DNA from: Arthrobacter sp. zg-Y769
Lineage (GTDB): Bacteria; Actinomycetota; Actinomycetes; Actinomycetales; Micrococcaceae
Direction of reading: 5' to 3'
Length of the DNA stretch: 64,000 nucleotides
Assembly (NCBI RefSeq): GCF_020907405.1
Contig: NZ_JAJJOE010000001.1
Location: 1-64,000, forward strand
Shown: positions 45,387 to 53,117 of the stretch, piece by piece
How positions within the stretch are numbered: position 1 is the stretch's first letter
Layout of the letters: each line of letters begins with the position of its first letter
The notes under the pieces: model-generated
Told to the model about the DNA's origin: nothing
The model's input: the letters and a program-made list of their open reading frames with translations, nothing else
Databases searched by the model: none
Translations under genes and position numbers: made by a program

Positions 45387-46814
45387 ATGCCCAGTTCCGC
45401 CCGCCCGTCCAGCACTGATACTGCACTTCCGGCCGGGGAACCGTCCGGAGCGCGGAAGATGCAGCCGAGGCACCTTGTCCTGATGAGCCTCGGCAGTGCC
45501 ATCGGCACCGGCCTTTTCGTCGGGTCCGGTGAAGGCATCGCAGCGGCCGGTCCCGCGGTGCTGATCTCCTTCCTGATTGCCGGAACCATGGTGATTCTCA
45601 TCATGCGCATGATGGGCGAGATGGCGGCAGCCGACCCCAGCAGCGGCGCGTTCTCCGTGTACGCGGAAAAGGCCCTGGGGCGGACGGCGGGCACCACCGT
45701 CGGGTGGATGTGGTGGTTCCAGATTGTGATCGTGATAGCTGCGGAGGCCACGGCGGCTGCGGCCATCGTCGCCTCGCTGGTCCCCGGCGTCGAGCAGTGG
45801 ATGCTGGCACTGGCGTTCATCATCGTGTTCACGGCCGTCAACCTGGCCGGGGCAGCCAGCCTGGGTGAATTCGAGTACTGGTTCGCCATCCTGAAGGTGG
45901 CGGCAATCATCATCTTCCTGGCGGTGGGCGTCGCCTTTGTGGCCGGACTGCTTCCCGGCGTCCCGTCACCGGGAACCTCCAACCTCTTCGGCAACGGCGG
46001 CTTTATGCCCAACGGGCTGACCGGCGTCGCCTCGGGACTGCTGCTGGTGGTCTTCGCCTTCGGCGGCACCGAGATCATCACCATCGCCGCGGCGGACACG
46101 GAAGAGCCGTCCAAGAACATTGCCGGGGCCATCAACTCGGTGATCTGGCGGATCCTCGTCTTCTACATCGGTTCGGTGCTGGTGATGGTCACGGTGCTGC
46201 CCTGGGACAGTGAAGCACTGAGCACCGGGCCTTTCGTGGCCGTCCTGCACGCAGCGAAGGTGCCCGGCGCGGACACCGTCATGGCGGTCGTGATCGTCAT
46301 TGCCCTGCTGTCCGCGATGAACGCCAACCTGTACGGCGCCTCCCGGATGATCTATTCCCTGGGCGAGCGCGGCCGGGCACCGGCAGCCCTGGGCCGGCTC
46401 GGCTCCGGCGGGGTGCCGCGGCGGGCGGTGCTGGCCTCGGTGGTGTTCGGCTTCATTGCCGTGGTGCTGAACTACCTCTACCCCGAGACCGTGCTGATGA
46501 TCCTGCTCAACACCGTCGGGTCCACCTGCCTGGTGGTCTGGGGCATCTCCATCGTTTCCCAGATCATCCTGCGTAAGCGCGCGGAGGCCGCCGGCGTCGA
46601 ACTCACGTTCAAAATGTGGGCTTTCCCCTGGCTCTCCTACTTCGCGCTGGCGCTGCTGGCGGGCATCGTGGTCCTGGGCTTCTTCGACCCGGACGTCCGC
46701 GTCCAGCTGCTGGCGACGGCGGCCCTCAGCACCGTGCTGGTGCTGCTGGCCTGGTCCTTCGAGCGGCGCAGCGCCGCGAAGGCCCGCACGGCACCCGCGG
46801 ACCCGTCGGAATAG
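45387..46814 (+). CDS. Amino acid permease (APC superfamily, AAT family)
   Basis: 475 residues with 12 membrane segments. The AAT signature lies in QPRHLVLMSLGSAIGTGLFVGSG, and EFEYWFAILKVAAIIIF and ASRMIYSLGERGRAPAALG follow. Start at ATG (MPSSARPSSTD) is a choice; a GTG 81 nt upstream (45306) could add 27 residues. No strong SD is visible for either. Likely controlled by the divergent Lrp-family protein. Substrate specificity is not readable; Lrp-linked permeases often carry branched or aromatic amino acids. Confidence 0.9.
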   Translation: MPSSARPSSTDTALPAGEPSGARKMQPRHLVLMSLGSAIGTGLFVGSGEGIAAAGPAVLISFLIAGTMVILIMRMMGEMAAADPSSGAFSVYAEKALGRTAGTTVGWMWWFQIVIVIAAEATAAAAIVASLVPGVEQWMLALAFIIVFTAVNLAGAASLGEFEYWFAILKVAAIIIFLAVGVAFVAGLLPGVPSPGTSNLFGNGGFMPNGLTGVASGLLLVVFAFGGTEIITIAAADTEEPSKNIAGAINSVIWRILVFYIGSVLVMVTVLPWDSEALSTGPFVAVLHAAKVPGADTVMAVVIVIALLSAMNANLYGASRMIYSLGERGRAPAALGRLGSGGVPRRAVLASVVFGFIAVVLNYLYPETVLMILLNTVGSTCLVVWGISIVSQIILRKRAEAAGVELTFKMWAFPWLSYFALALLAGIVVLGFFDPDVRVQLLATAALSTVLVLLAWSFERRSAAKARTAPADPSE

Positions 46815-46882
46815 GCCGGCCCGCTCCGGATAGACCGGAGAGGCCGGATAGGCAAACTGCCAAGGCCAGTTAGGGACTGAAC

Positions 46883-46905
46883 GACACATTTGTACAGAAT
46901 GTGTC
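46883..46905. promoter_or_regulatory. Palindromic operator upstream of the dehydrogenase operon
   Basis: GACACATT and AATGTGTC form perfect 8-bp arms around TGTACAG, whose TGTACA is itself palindromic. The site ends 16 nt upstream of the -35 box of the operon promoter. Position and symmetry fit a dedicated activator or repressor of the dehydrogenase genes. The regulator is not in the adjacent sequence. Confidence 0.6.
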
Positions 46906-46921
46906 ATGTTTCGCGGGCTGT

Positions 46922-46950
46922 TTGCCCACTGTGGCGGAAGCCACTAGGTT
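46922..46950 (+). promoter_or_regulatory. Promoter of the 2-oxoacid dehydrogenase operon (leaderless)
   Basis: TTGCCC (46922-46927) and TAGGTT (46945-46950) with a 17-nt spacer. Transcription starting ~7 nt downstream would begin at the ATG at 46958, with no 5' leader. Confidence 0.6.
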
Positions 46951-46957
46951 TCGGACT

Positions 46958-47977
46958 ATGGACAATAACCTGCAACCTGCGGCCCTGCCGGCGGAGGAAC
47001 TCCGCCGGCTCTACCGTCTGGTGACCGCCGTCCGGCAGTTGGACCTCGCCGCGATCGCCTGGCAGCGCCAGGGCATCATTCCCGGCTACGCCCCGGAACT
47101 GGGCCAGGAAGCCGCCCAGGTGGGCAGCGCCTTCGCCATGGATCCCAAACATGACTTCGTGTTCCCCACGTACCGGGAAATGGGTGTGGCACTGACAATG
47201 GGCGTGGACATGACCGCCTACATGTCCACCCATAAGGCCAGCTGGCACGGCGGCCTCTACGATCCGGTGCAGACCCGGCTCGCCCCCATCCAGGCAGTGG
47301 TCGGCGGATCCGTGCTGCATGCCGTGGGCTGGGCGCACGGGCAGACCCTGGCCGGGAACCCCGGCGTGGCCCTGACCTACTTCGGCGACGGCGCCAGCTC
47401 CCAGGGCGATGTCCATGAAGCAATGAACTTCGCCGGGGTCCTGAAGGCACCGGTCATCTTCTTCGTCCAGAACAACGGCTGGGCCATTTCGCTGCCCACC
47501 GAGGCCCAGGTGGCCGGCGGCACCGTCGCCGCCCGTGCGGCCGGATACGGAATGAAGGAAATCACCGTCGACGGCAACGACGCCGCCGCCGTCGTCCTCG
47601 CCACGCGCGAGGCCGCCGCGCACGCCCGCGCCGGACACGGACCGGTGCTGATCGAGGCCATGACCTACCGCCGCGGCCCGCACTCCACCAGCGACGACCC
47701 CGGCAGGTACCGGACCCTGGCGGAGGAACGGCGCGACGAAGGGGCAGACCCTGTGCGGCTGCTCGCAGACCGGCTCGTGGCGGAAGGCATCGCGGACTCC
47801 GCGTTCCTGGACGCTGCACTGCAGGACGCCAATGCCAACGCGGACCGCGTCCGCGAGGGGGTCATGGCACTCGGCCCGCGCCCCGGATCCGAAATGTTCG
47901 ACTTCGTTTTTGCCGAGCCCACCGAAGCGCTTAAAGCCCAGGCCCGTGCCTGGCGGGAGGAATCCGAACATGTCTGA
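46958..47977 (+). CDS. 2-oxoacid dehydrogenase E1 component, alpha subunit
   Basis: 339 residues, TPP-dependent decarboxylase subunit of a branched-chain 2-oxoacid, pyruvate or acetoin dehydrogenase complex. The TPP motif is in TYFGDGASSQGDVHEAMNFAG, ending in FFVQNNGWAIS; the substrate channel part is FVFPTYREMGVALTMGVDM. The family's phosphorylation-loop-like segment is HSTSDDPGRYRT. First gene of a four-gene operon whose next reading frame overlaps by 8 nt. It breaks down branched-chain or pyruvate-type acids; the exact substrate cannot be told from sequence. Confidence 0.93.
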   Translation: MDNNLQPAALPAEELRRLYRLVTAVRQLDLAAIAWQRQGIIPGYAPELGQEAAQVGSAFAMDPKHDFVFPTYREMGVALTMGVDMTAYMSTHKASWHGGLYDPVQTRLAPIQAVVGGSVLHAVGWAHGQTLAGNPGVALTYFGDGASSQGDVHEAMNFAGVLKAPVIFFVQNNGWAISLPTEAQVAGGTVAARAAGYGMKEITVDGNDAAAVVLATREAAAHARAGHGPVLIEAMTYRRGPHSTSDDPGRYRTLAEERRDEGADPVRLLADRLVAEGIADSAFLDAALQDANANADRVREGVMALGPRPGSEMFDFVFAEPTEALKAQARAWREESEHV

Positions 47978-49076
47978 GCAGCCAAGCGGCGCCGTCGCGT
48001 CCTCCGATCTGGAAGCCGCTGCCCGGAACACCGAGCAGACCGCCGCACAGGAACAGTCATCTCCGGCCCCGTCCCCGGAAGACGGTGCAGGCCGGATGGA
48101 AAACCTCTCGATGCAGGCGGCCCTGAACCGGGCCCTGGCCGAAACACTGGCGGAGGATCCGCGGGCAGTGGTCCTAGGTGAGGACGTCGGGCGGCTCGGC
48201 GGCGTCTTCCGCATCACGGACGGCCTGCAGGAGCGCTTCGGCGCCGACCGCGTTTTCGATACCCCGCTGGCGGAATCCGGCATCCTGGGCATGTCCGTAG
48301 GGCTGGCCATGGCCGGCTTCCATCCGATCCCCGAGGTGCAGTTTGACGGCTTCGCGTATCCGGCGGTGAACCAGATAGTCACCCAGCTGGCCCGGATGAA
48401 TTACCGCAGCCGCGGCACCATGCCCATGCCGGTAACCCTGCGGGTACCCAGCTTCGGCGGCATCCGTGCCCCCGAACACCACGGCGAGTCGCTGGAAGCG
48501 CTCTTCGCCCATGTGCCGGGGCTGAAGGTGGTTTCCCCGTCCAGCCCGCACGAGGCCTACCATCTGCTGAAGCATGCCGTCGCCGTTCCGGACCCGGTGA
48601 TCTTCATGGAACCGAAGTCCCGCTACTGGCAGAAGGGCGACGTGTTCCCGGACGATGCCGGCCCCCTGCAGGGTGCCAAGGTGGTCCGTCCGGGCAGGCA
48701 CGTCACCCTGGTGGCGTGGGGCGCCATGGTGGCCCGCTGCCTGCAGGTGGCCGAGCTGGCCGCCGAGGACGGCATCGAGGTGGAGGTCCTGGACCTGCGC
48801 TGGCTCAAGCCGATCGACGCCGAGGGGCTGGCTGCCTCCGTCGCCCGGACCCGGCGCGCCGTCGTCGTCCACGAAGCACCGCTTACCTCCGGGCTGGGCG
48901 CCGAAGTGGCCGCACTGATTACGGAGCGCTGCTTCGACACCCTGCGTGCGCCGGTTGGGCGGGTCACGGGATTCGACGTACCGTATCCCTCAGGCGACCT
49001 TGAAGACGAATACATCCCGAACATCGACCGCATCCTGTTCGGGATCCAGCGAGTATTGGAGTACCGGCGTGGCTGA
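47970..49076 (+). CDS. 2-oxoacid dehydrogenase E1 component, beta subunit
   Basis: 368 residues, transketolase-like pyrimidine-binding domain then C-terminal transketolase domain. Core begins at SMQAALNRALAETL (~45), with LGEDVGRLGGVFRITDGL, FDTPLAESGILGMSVGLAM, RVPSFGGIRAPEHHGESLEAL and EVEVLDLRWLKPIDAEGL. The first ~42 residues are Ser/Ala/Glu-rich and may be an extension; an alternative start is MENLSMQ at ~48096. The start overlaps the alpha subunit stop by 8 nt, and the end overlaps the lipoyl gene by 8 nt. Confidence 0.93.
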   Translation: MSEQPSGAVASSDLEAAARNTEQTAAQEQSSPAPSPEDGAGRMENLSMQAALNRALAETLAEDPRAVVLGEDVGRLGGVFRITDGLQERFGADRVFDTPLAESGILGMSVGLAMAGFHPIPEVQFDGFAYPAVNQIVTQLARMNYRSRGTMPMPVTLRVPSFGGIRAPEHHGESLEALFAHVPGLKVVSPSSPHEAYHLLKHAVAVPDPVIFMEPKSRYWQKGDVFPDDAGPLQGAKVVRPGRHVTLVAWGAMVARCLQVAELAAEDGIEVEVLDLRWLKPIDAEGLAASVARTRRAVVVHEAPLTSGLGAEVAALITERCFDTLRAPVGRVTGFDVPYPSGDLEDEYIPNIDRILFGIQRVLEYRRG

Positions 49077-49398
49077 AATCCCCTTCCCCCTTCCTGACCT
49101 CGGCGAAGGCCTGATCGAAGCCACAGTGCTGGAATGGCTGGTGGCCGAGGGCGACCAGGTGGAACGCAACCAGCCGCTCGTGGAGGTGGAAACCACCAAA
49201 TCAGCGGTGGAACTGCCCTCCCCGCAGGCCGGACGCGTGGCCCGCACCTACGGCGAGCCGGGTGAAACGATCAATGTGGGCGAACCGCTCATCGTCTTCG
49301 AGGTTCCGGACAACACCGCCGGCATCGTGGGCACCGTGCCGCAGGAGGCACCGGCCCGCCGCCGGGTCCGCCTCACTGCCGTGCCGGACGAGGACTAG
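49069..49398 (+). CDS. Free-standing lipoyl-domain protein (truncated E2)
   Basis: 109 residues, GTG start, overlapping the E1-beta stop. It is a lipoyl domain: FPLPDLGEGLIEATVLEWLV, lipoylated Lys in EVETTKSAVELPSP, and a C-terminal strand INVGEPLIVFEV. After the domain comes a short linker IVGTVPQEAPARRRVRLT, like the start of an E2 linker, and then a stop. No peripheral subunit-binding domain and no acyltransferase core with HxxxDG are present. The E2 function must come from elsewhere, or from the alpha/beta hydrolase next to it, as in AcoC. Confidence 0.9.
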   Translation: MAEIPFPLPDLGEGLIEATVLEWLVAEGDQVERNQPLVEVETTKSAVELPSPQAGRVARTYGEPGETINVGEPLIVFEVPDNTAGIVGTVPQEAPARRRVRLTAVPDED

Positions 49399-49401
49399 GC
49401 T

Positions 49402-50211
49402 GTGGCCGATTACGGTTCCCTGGTGGAAGGCACCGACCCCCGCCTGTCAGTGGAGGTCATTAATCCCGCCGACGGGGCGGGGGGCACGACGGCGCTGCGT
49501 CCCGTACTCCTGCTGCACGGCTTTGCCTCGAGTTCGCAGCTGAACTGGCACGACTCGGGCTGGATTACCGCGCTGACCGCTGCAGGCCGCAGGGTCATCA
49601 CCGTTGACCTGCCCGGCCACGGCGGCAGTGCAGCCCCGGCGGACCTTGACTCCTACCGTCCGAGCCGTATCCGCGCGGATCTGCTGCAGGTGCTCCAGGA
49701 CTCCGGCGTCGTCCCGCTGGCCGACGGCGACCAGGCCAGCGGACTGGACGTTGTGGGGTACTCCCTTGGTTCCCGTCTCGCCTGGGAATTCGGCGCCACC
49801 CAGCCCGAGCTCGTGCACCGCATGGTGCTGGGCGGTCCCGGAAGCGGGGACCCGCTGGCGGACTTCGATCTCGACGCGGCCCGGGCGGCCGCGGCCGGCG
49901 GGGCACCGGTGGAGGATGCCCGTACGGCTGAGCTGCTGCGGATGGCCCAACTGGTCCCCGGGAATGACCTGGCCGCCCTGTTCCGGATGATCGAAGCCAT
50001 CAAGGAGGAACCCTTCTCCCCCGAGGCGGCAGTTCCGTCCATGCCGCTGCTCCTGGTTGCCGGGGAACGCGATGACCTTGCGGCGACGGCACCCGAACTG
50101 GCTGCCCTCAGCGGACTGTCCGGGCTGGTGGTGCTTCCGGCCCGCACCCATACCAACGCGGTGACGTCGCGGGCGTTCAAAAACGCTGCACTGGAATTCC
50201 TGGCGGGCTGA
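49402..50211 (+). CDS. Alpha/beta hydrolase coupled to the lipoyl protein
   Basis: 269 residues, GTG start 3 nt after the lipoyl gene stop. Alpha/beta hydrolase fold: oxyanion strand VLLLHGFASSSQLNWHDSG, nucleophile Ser in VVGYSLGSRLAWEF (GxSxG), Asp in LVAGERDDLAA, and the catalytic His in PARTHTNAVTSRAF. In the acetoin dehydrogenase E2 AcoC a lipoyl domain and such a hydrolase are fused in one chain; here they are adjacent separate genes. This could be an acyl-CoA or acyl-lipoyl transferase or hydrolase. Function uncertain. Confidence 0.88.
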   Translation: MADYGSLVEGTDPRLSVEVINPADGAGGTTALRPVLLLHGFASSSQLNWHDSGWITALTAAGRRVITVDLPGHGGSAAPADLDSYRPSRIRADLLQVLQDSGVVPLADGDQASGLDVVGYSLGSRLAWEFGATQPELVHRMVLGGPGSGDPLADFDLDAARAAAAGGAPVEDARTAELLRMAQLVPGNDLAALFRMIEAIKEEPFSPEAAVPSMPLLLVAGERDDLAATAPELAALSGLSGLVVLPARTHTNAVTSRAFKNAALEFLAG

Positions 50212-50373
50212 CCCTCCGGATAACAGCTTGGTCACAGCCGCGGGTTACTCCCGTCAGCAGGCGTGCCTGAACGCTAAGATGGAACGGGTAGTGGGCTAGC
50301 CTGGGATTAATCAGCCTACTGATTGTCTCGACTGGATTCCCGCTTCATCTTTGACCCTCAAGGGAGGACACCC

Positions 50374-51345
50374 GTGGATGTACTCCTGGGCCACCGATAC
50401 CGCACCACCGAGCTCATAGGGTCCGGCGGTGCCGCTGCGGTGTACCGGGCGGTCGATGAAAACCTTGGACGGGAAGTAGCCGTCAAGCTCTTCAGCGCCG
50501 GGATCCGCGAGGATGACGAGACCCGCCGGCAGCAGACCGAGATGCAGCTGCTGGCAACGCTGAACCACCCCGGCCTGGTCACCCTGCTGGACGCCGGAGT
50601 CAACGTTGACGATGACGGCCGCAGCTCCAGCTACCTGGTGATGGAGCTGGTGGACGGACCGGACCTGCGCGGGAAGCTCAAGGACGGTCCGCTCTCCTCC
50701 TCCGCAACCGCAGCGCTGGGTGCTGATCTGGCCGACGCGTTGAATTACGTGCACAGCAACGGTGTAATCCACCGGGACGTCAAACCTGCGAATATCCTGC
50801 TGTTCCCGCAGGAGGACATGGATACCCGCCTGTACCCGCGCCTTACGGACTTCGGGATTGCCCGGATGGTCGAGGCCACCGTGGCGACAGCCAGCGGTGC
50901 CACCATCGGAACGGCAAACTACCTGAGCCCTGAACAGGCCCAGGGTGCTGCCGTGGATCCACGCACGGATGTCTACTCCCTGGGACTGGTGCTCCTGGAG
51001 TGCCTCACCGGTGAAAAGGCCTTCCCGGGCCCGATTGTGGAATCGGCCGTGGCACGGCTGCTCCGCGACCCCGAGATTCCCGAGCGGGTGGGGCCGGCCT
51101 GGACGGACATCCTGCGTGCCATGACGGCCCGGCTGGTGGACGCGCGCCCCGAGGTCCACGAAGTGGCTGTGGCGCTTCGTTCCCTGGCTTCCGAAGCCAT
51201 GGTGCTGGACGGCCCGGGGACGGCTCCGTCGCCGGGCAGCGCCGCGTTCGGTGATCCGGACACCGGCGAATCCGCCACCGGCGGCGTCACCACCGGCAAC
51301 ATCTACATTCCGGCGCCGCCGCTGCATGCTCCCAGCCTGGGGTAG
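50374..51345 (+). CDS. Serine/threonine protein kinase (soluble)
   Basis: 323 residues with GTG start. GGGAGG lies 6 nt upstream; a TTG 51 nt before is less likely. Complete catalytic set: glycine loop GSGGAAAVYRA, Lys in EVAVKLF, catalytic loop IHRDVKPANILL, DFG in RLTDFGIARM, SPEQ, DVYSLGLVLLECLTG. About 60 residues follow the domain, Gly/Ser/Thr/Pro-rich, with no membrane helix or PASTA repeats, so it is cytoplasmic, unlike PknB. Substrates unknown. Confidence 0.94.
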   Translation: MDVLLGHRYRTTELIGSGGAAAVYRAVDENLGREVAVKLFSAGIREDDETRRQQTEMQLLATLNHPGLVTLLDAGVNVDDDGRSSSYLVMELVDGPDLRGKLKDGPLSSSATAALGADLADALNYVHSNGVIHRDVKPANILLFPQEDMDTRLYPRLTDFGIARMVEATVATASGATIGTANYLSPEQAQGAAVDPRTDVYSLGLVLLECLTGEKAFPGPIVESAVARLLRDPEIPERVGPAWTDILRAMTARLVDARPEVHEVAVALRSLASEAMVLDGPGTAPSPGSAAFGDPDTGESATGGVTTGNIYIPAPPLHAPSLG

Positions 51346-51363
51346 GCGCTCCTCCGAAAACAA

Positions 51364-51397
51364 AAAAAGGATCGGTCCCGCAGGACCGATCCTTTTT
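51364..51397. terminator. Bidirectional terminator
   Basis: AAAAAGGATCGGTCC and GGACCGATCCTTTTT, 15-bp perfect stem with CGCA loop; A-run and T-run on either side. Shared by the kinase (plus) and the 54-residue gene (minus). Confidence 0.95.
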
Positions 51398-51414
51398 GTT
51401 AAGTGGAGAGAAGG

Positions 51415-51579
51415 CTACTTGCCGTCGTCGGCCGCTTCATCCTCTTCGGGTTCAAAGTTCGAGGCCTCTTCGGTGCTTGCGGCCGCAATACCGTCCTCGC
51501 TCTGGGGGATGGTGCCATCGGGTCCCTGACCAGTCTTCGACTGATCGCCCTGACCGGCATCCTTGTCACTGTTTCCCAT
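51415..51579 (-). CDS. Small acidic disordered protein (54 residues)
   Basis: 54 residues with MGNSDKDAGQGDQSKTGQGP at the start and an acidic end EPEEDEAADDGK. AAAGGAG lies 6-7 nt upstream of the ATG, and a terminator follows the stop. The sequence is Gly/Asp/Glu/Ser-rich with no hydrophobic core, so it is predicted to be disordered. Neighbours are a kinase (convergent) and an MFS transporter. Its Ser/Thr residues could be kinase targets, but this is speculation. Confidence 0.75.
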   Translation of the reverse strand: MGNSDKDAGQGDQSKTGQGPDGTIPQSEDGIAAASTEEASNFEPEEDEAADDGK

Positions 51580-51658
51580 GGTGATTCTCCTTTGTCATGC
51601 TCTGGCCTGCTTATTCGATACTAGGCCACCCGTGGCCCAGCCAACACCTGCAAGCCGT

Positions 51659-52993
51659 TCAGGCCGCCGAACGTTTGCGGGCGGCGCGGACAGCAACCAG
51701 GCTCAGCAGCAGCAGGGCCGCTGCTGAAGCGGTCGGAACGATGAAAGCGTGGCTGTAGCCGAAGGAATCCGCCAGCCCTCCCGCCACCGAGGAACCCAGC
51801 GCCTGGCCGGTGACGACGCCGCTGGCCAGCAGGGTCATTACGGTACCCATCAGTTCGCGCGGGGCCACGATGGCACCGATGCCGAAAATGCTGACCATGG
51901 TCGGCCCCACGGGGAGACCCAGGATCAGCAGGACAACCAGCATGGTGCCGATGCTCGAGGGCAGGAACAGGAGCAGGGTGAACGCCAGCATCGCCGCGGC
52001 GCACAGGACCCAGCGGCCTGCAGTGCCGAAGCGCTCAGGCCAGAAGGCCACGGACAGGGCCGCAACAGCCGAGCTCAGTGCCATGGCAGCGTAAATGAGG
52101 CCGGCGGAAGTGGCCATGCCGAAGCTGCCCGCAAACGCCGTAAGGCTGGTCTGGGTGGAGCCGAAGAACGAGCCCATAGCCACCATGCCGAGCACCGGAA
52201 CCATGATGAGCAGCCACTGCGGACGGTCCCGCGGGGCGGGCTGGTCTCCCGCGGTGTGGGCCGGCGCTGCACCCTTGCGGGAGGTCTTCGGCCGGCGGGA
52301 GGTGGGAACAACGTGTTCCACGGTGTGGTGTACGGCAAAGGCGGTCACCATGCTCGCCGTGAGCACTGCTGCCAGCACAAGCGGCAGCCACGGGGCGACG
52401 GCGGCGGCCAGCAGGCCCACGAGGGCCGGGCCTAGCACGAAGGTCAGCTCATCCGCGGTTCCTTCATAGGCCAGCGCGGTGTCCATCTCGCGGCCCTGCG
52501 GCCGGCGGGACGTCATGGCCATCCAGCGGACACGTGCCATGGGACCGACCTGGGGGCAGGAAGCGCCCATAAACAGTGCAGCCGCAAGCATCCAGAACGG
52601 CGCATCGGCCGGGTCCAGGAGCGCCGCGGAAAGGAGGAACAAACCGATGGCCACGGGGTTTAGGACGGCGGTGCCCAGGAGGACGGGACGCTGTCCGATC
52701 CGGTCCGCCAGGTACCCCAGCAGCGGGGCACCCACCGCGGACCCGACGCCGACGCCGCCCGCGGCGAGGCCGCCGAGCGCGTAGGAATCCGAAACCTCGG
52801 TGATGAGGGTAAGCGCTCCGACGGTGAGCATGGCCAGCGGCAGCCGTGCCAGGAACGCGATGGGGAAGAATGATGTGCCGGCCAGGGCGAAGATGGCCTG
52901 GTAGCGGCCGCCGGGACCCGGGATTTTCGCCGGGTCGGCAGGAGTGGAGTCAGGGCTTGGTGCCTGAGGGCGGGTGGAGGTGTCTTGGGTCAT
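51659..52993 (-). CDS. MFS transporter
   Basis: 444 residues, 12 membrane segments, major facilitator superfamily. Motif A-like loop in GYLADRIGQRPVLLGTAV; central loop with HHTVEHVVPTSRRPKTS (~220) carries basic residues. N-terminal ~25 residues are Pro/Ser-rich. Substrate unknown; related proteins are drug or sugar exporters. Start at MTQDTSTRPQ; an upstream ATG adds 10 residues and no good binding site is visible for either. Confidence 0.9.
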   Translation of the reverse strand: MTQDTSTRPQAPSPDSTPADPAKIPGPGGRYQAIFALAGTSFFPIAFLARLPLAMLTVGALTLITEVSDSYALGGLAAGGVGVGSAVGAPLLGYLADRIGQRPVLLGTAVLNPVAIGLFLLSAALLDPADAPFWMLAAALFMGASCPQVGPMARVRWMAMTSRRPQGREMDTALAYEGTADELTFVLGPALVGLLAAAVAPWLPLVLAAVLTASMVTAFAVHHTVEHVVPTSRRPKTSRKGAAPAHTAGDQPAPRDRPQWLLIMVPVLGMVAMGSFFGSTQTSLTAFAGSFGMATSAGLIYAAMALSSAVAALSVAFWPERFGTAGRWVLCAAAMLAFTLLLFLPSSIGTMLVVLLILGLPVGPTMVSIFGIGAIVAPRELMGTVMTLLASGVVTGQALGSSVAGGLADSFGYSHAFIVPTASAAALLLLSLVAVRAARKRSAA

Positions 52994-53117
52994 GGTGCGG
53001 TATCCAGGTACGTCGAACCGCACACCGTCCCCCCTCCCGGTGTGCCCGACCCTTGTAACCCGTCGATTTTACCCATGCGGAGCCGTTGGACCTAACCGGA
53101 AGGTGCCGGTTAATGCA

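Noticed and set aside
49069-49398. Lipoyl gene as the 5' part of an intact E2 interrupted by sequencing error
   Set aside because: After the stop the sequence goes straight into a hydrolase frame; in no frame could I see a subunit-binding domain or an HxxxDG catalytic segment in the next kilobase.
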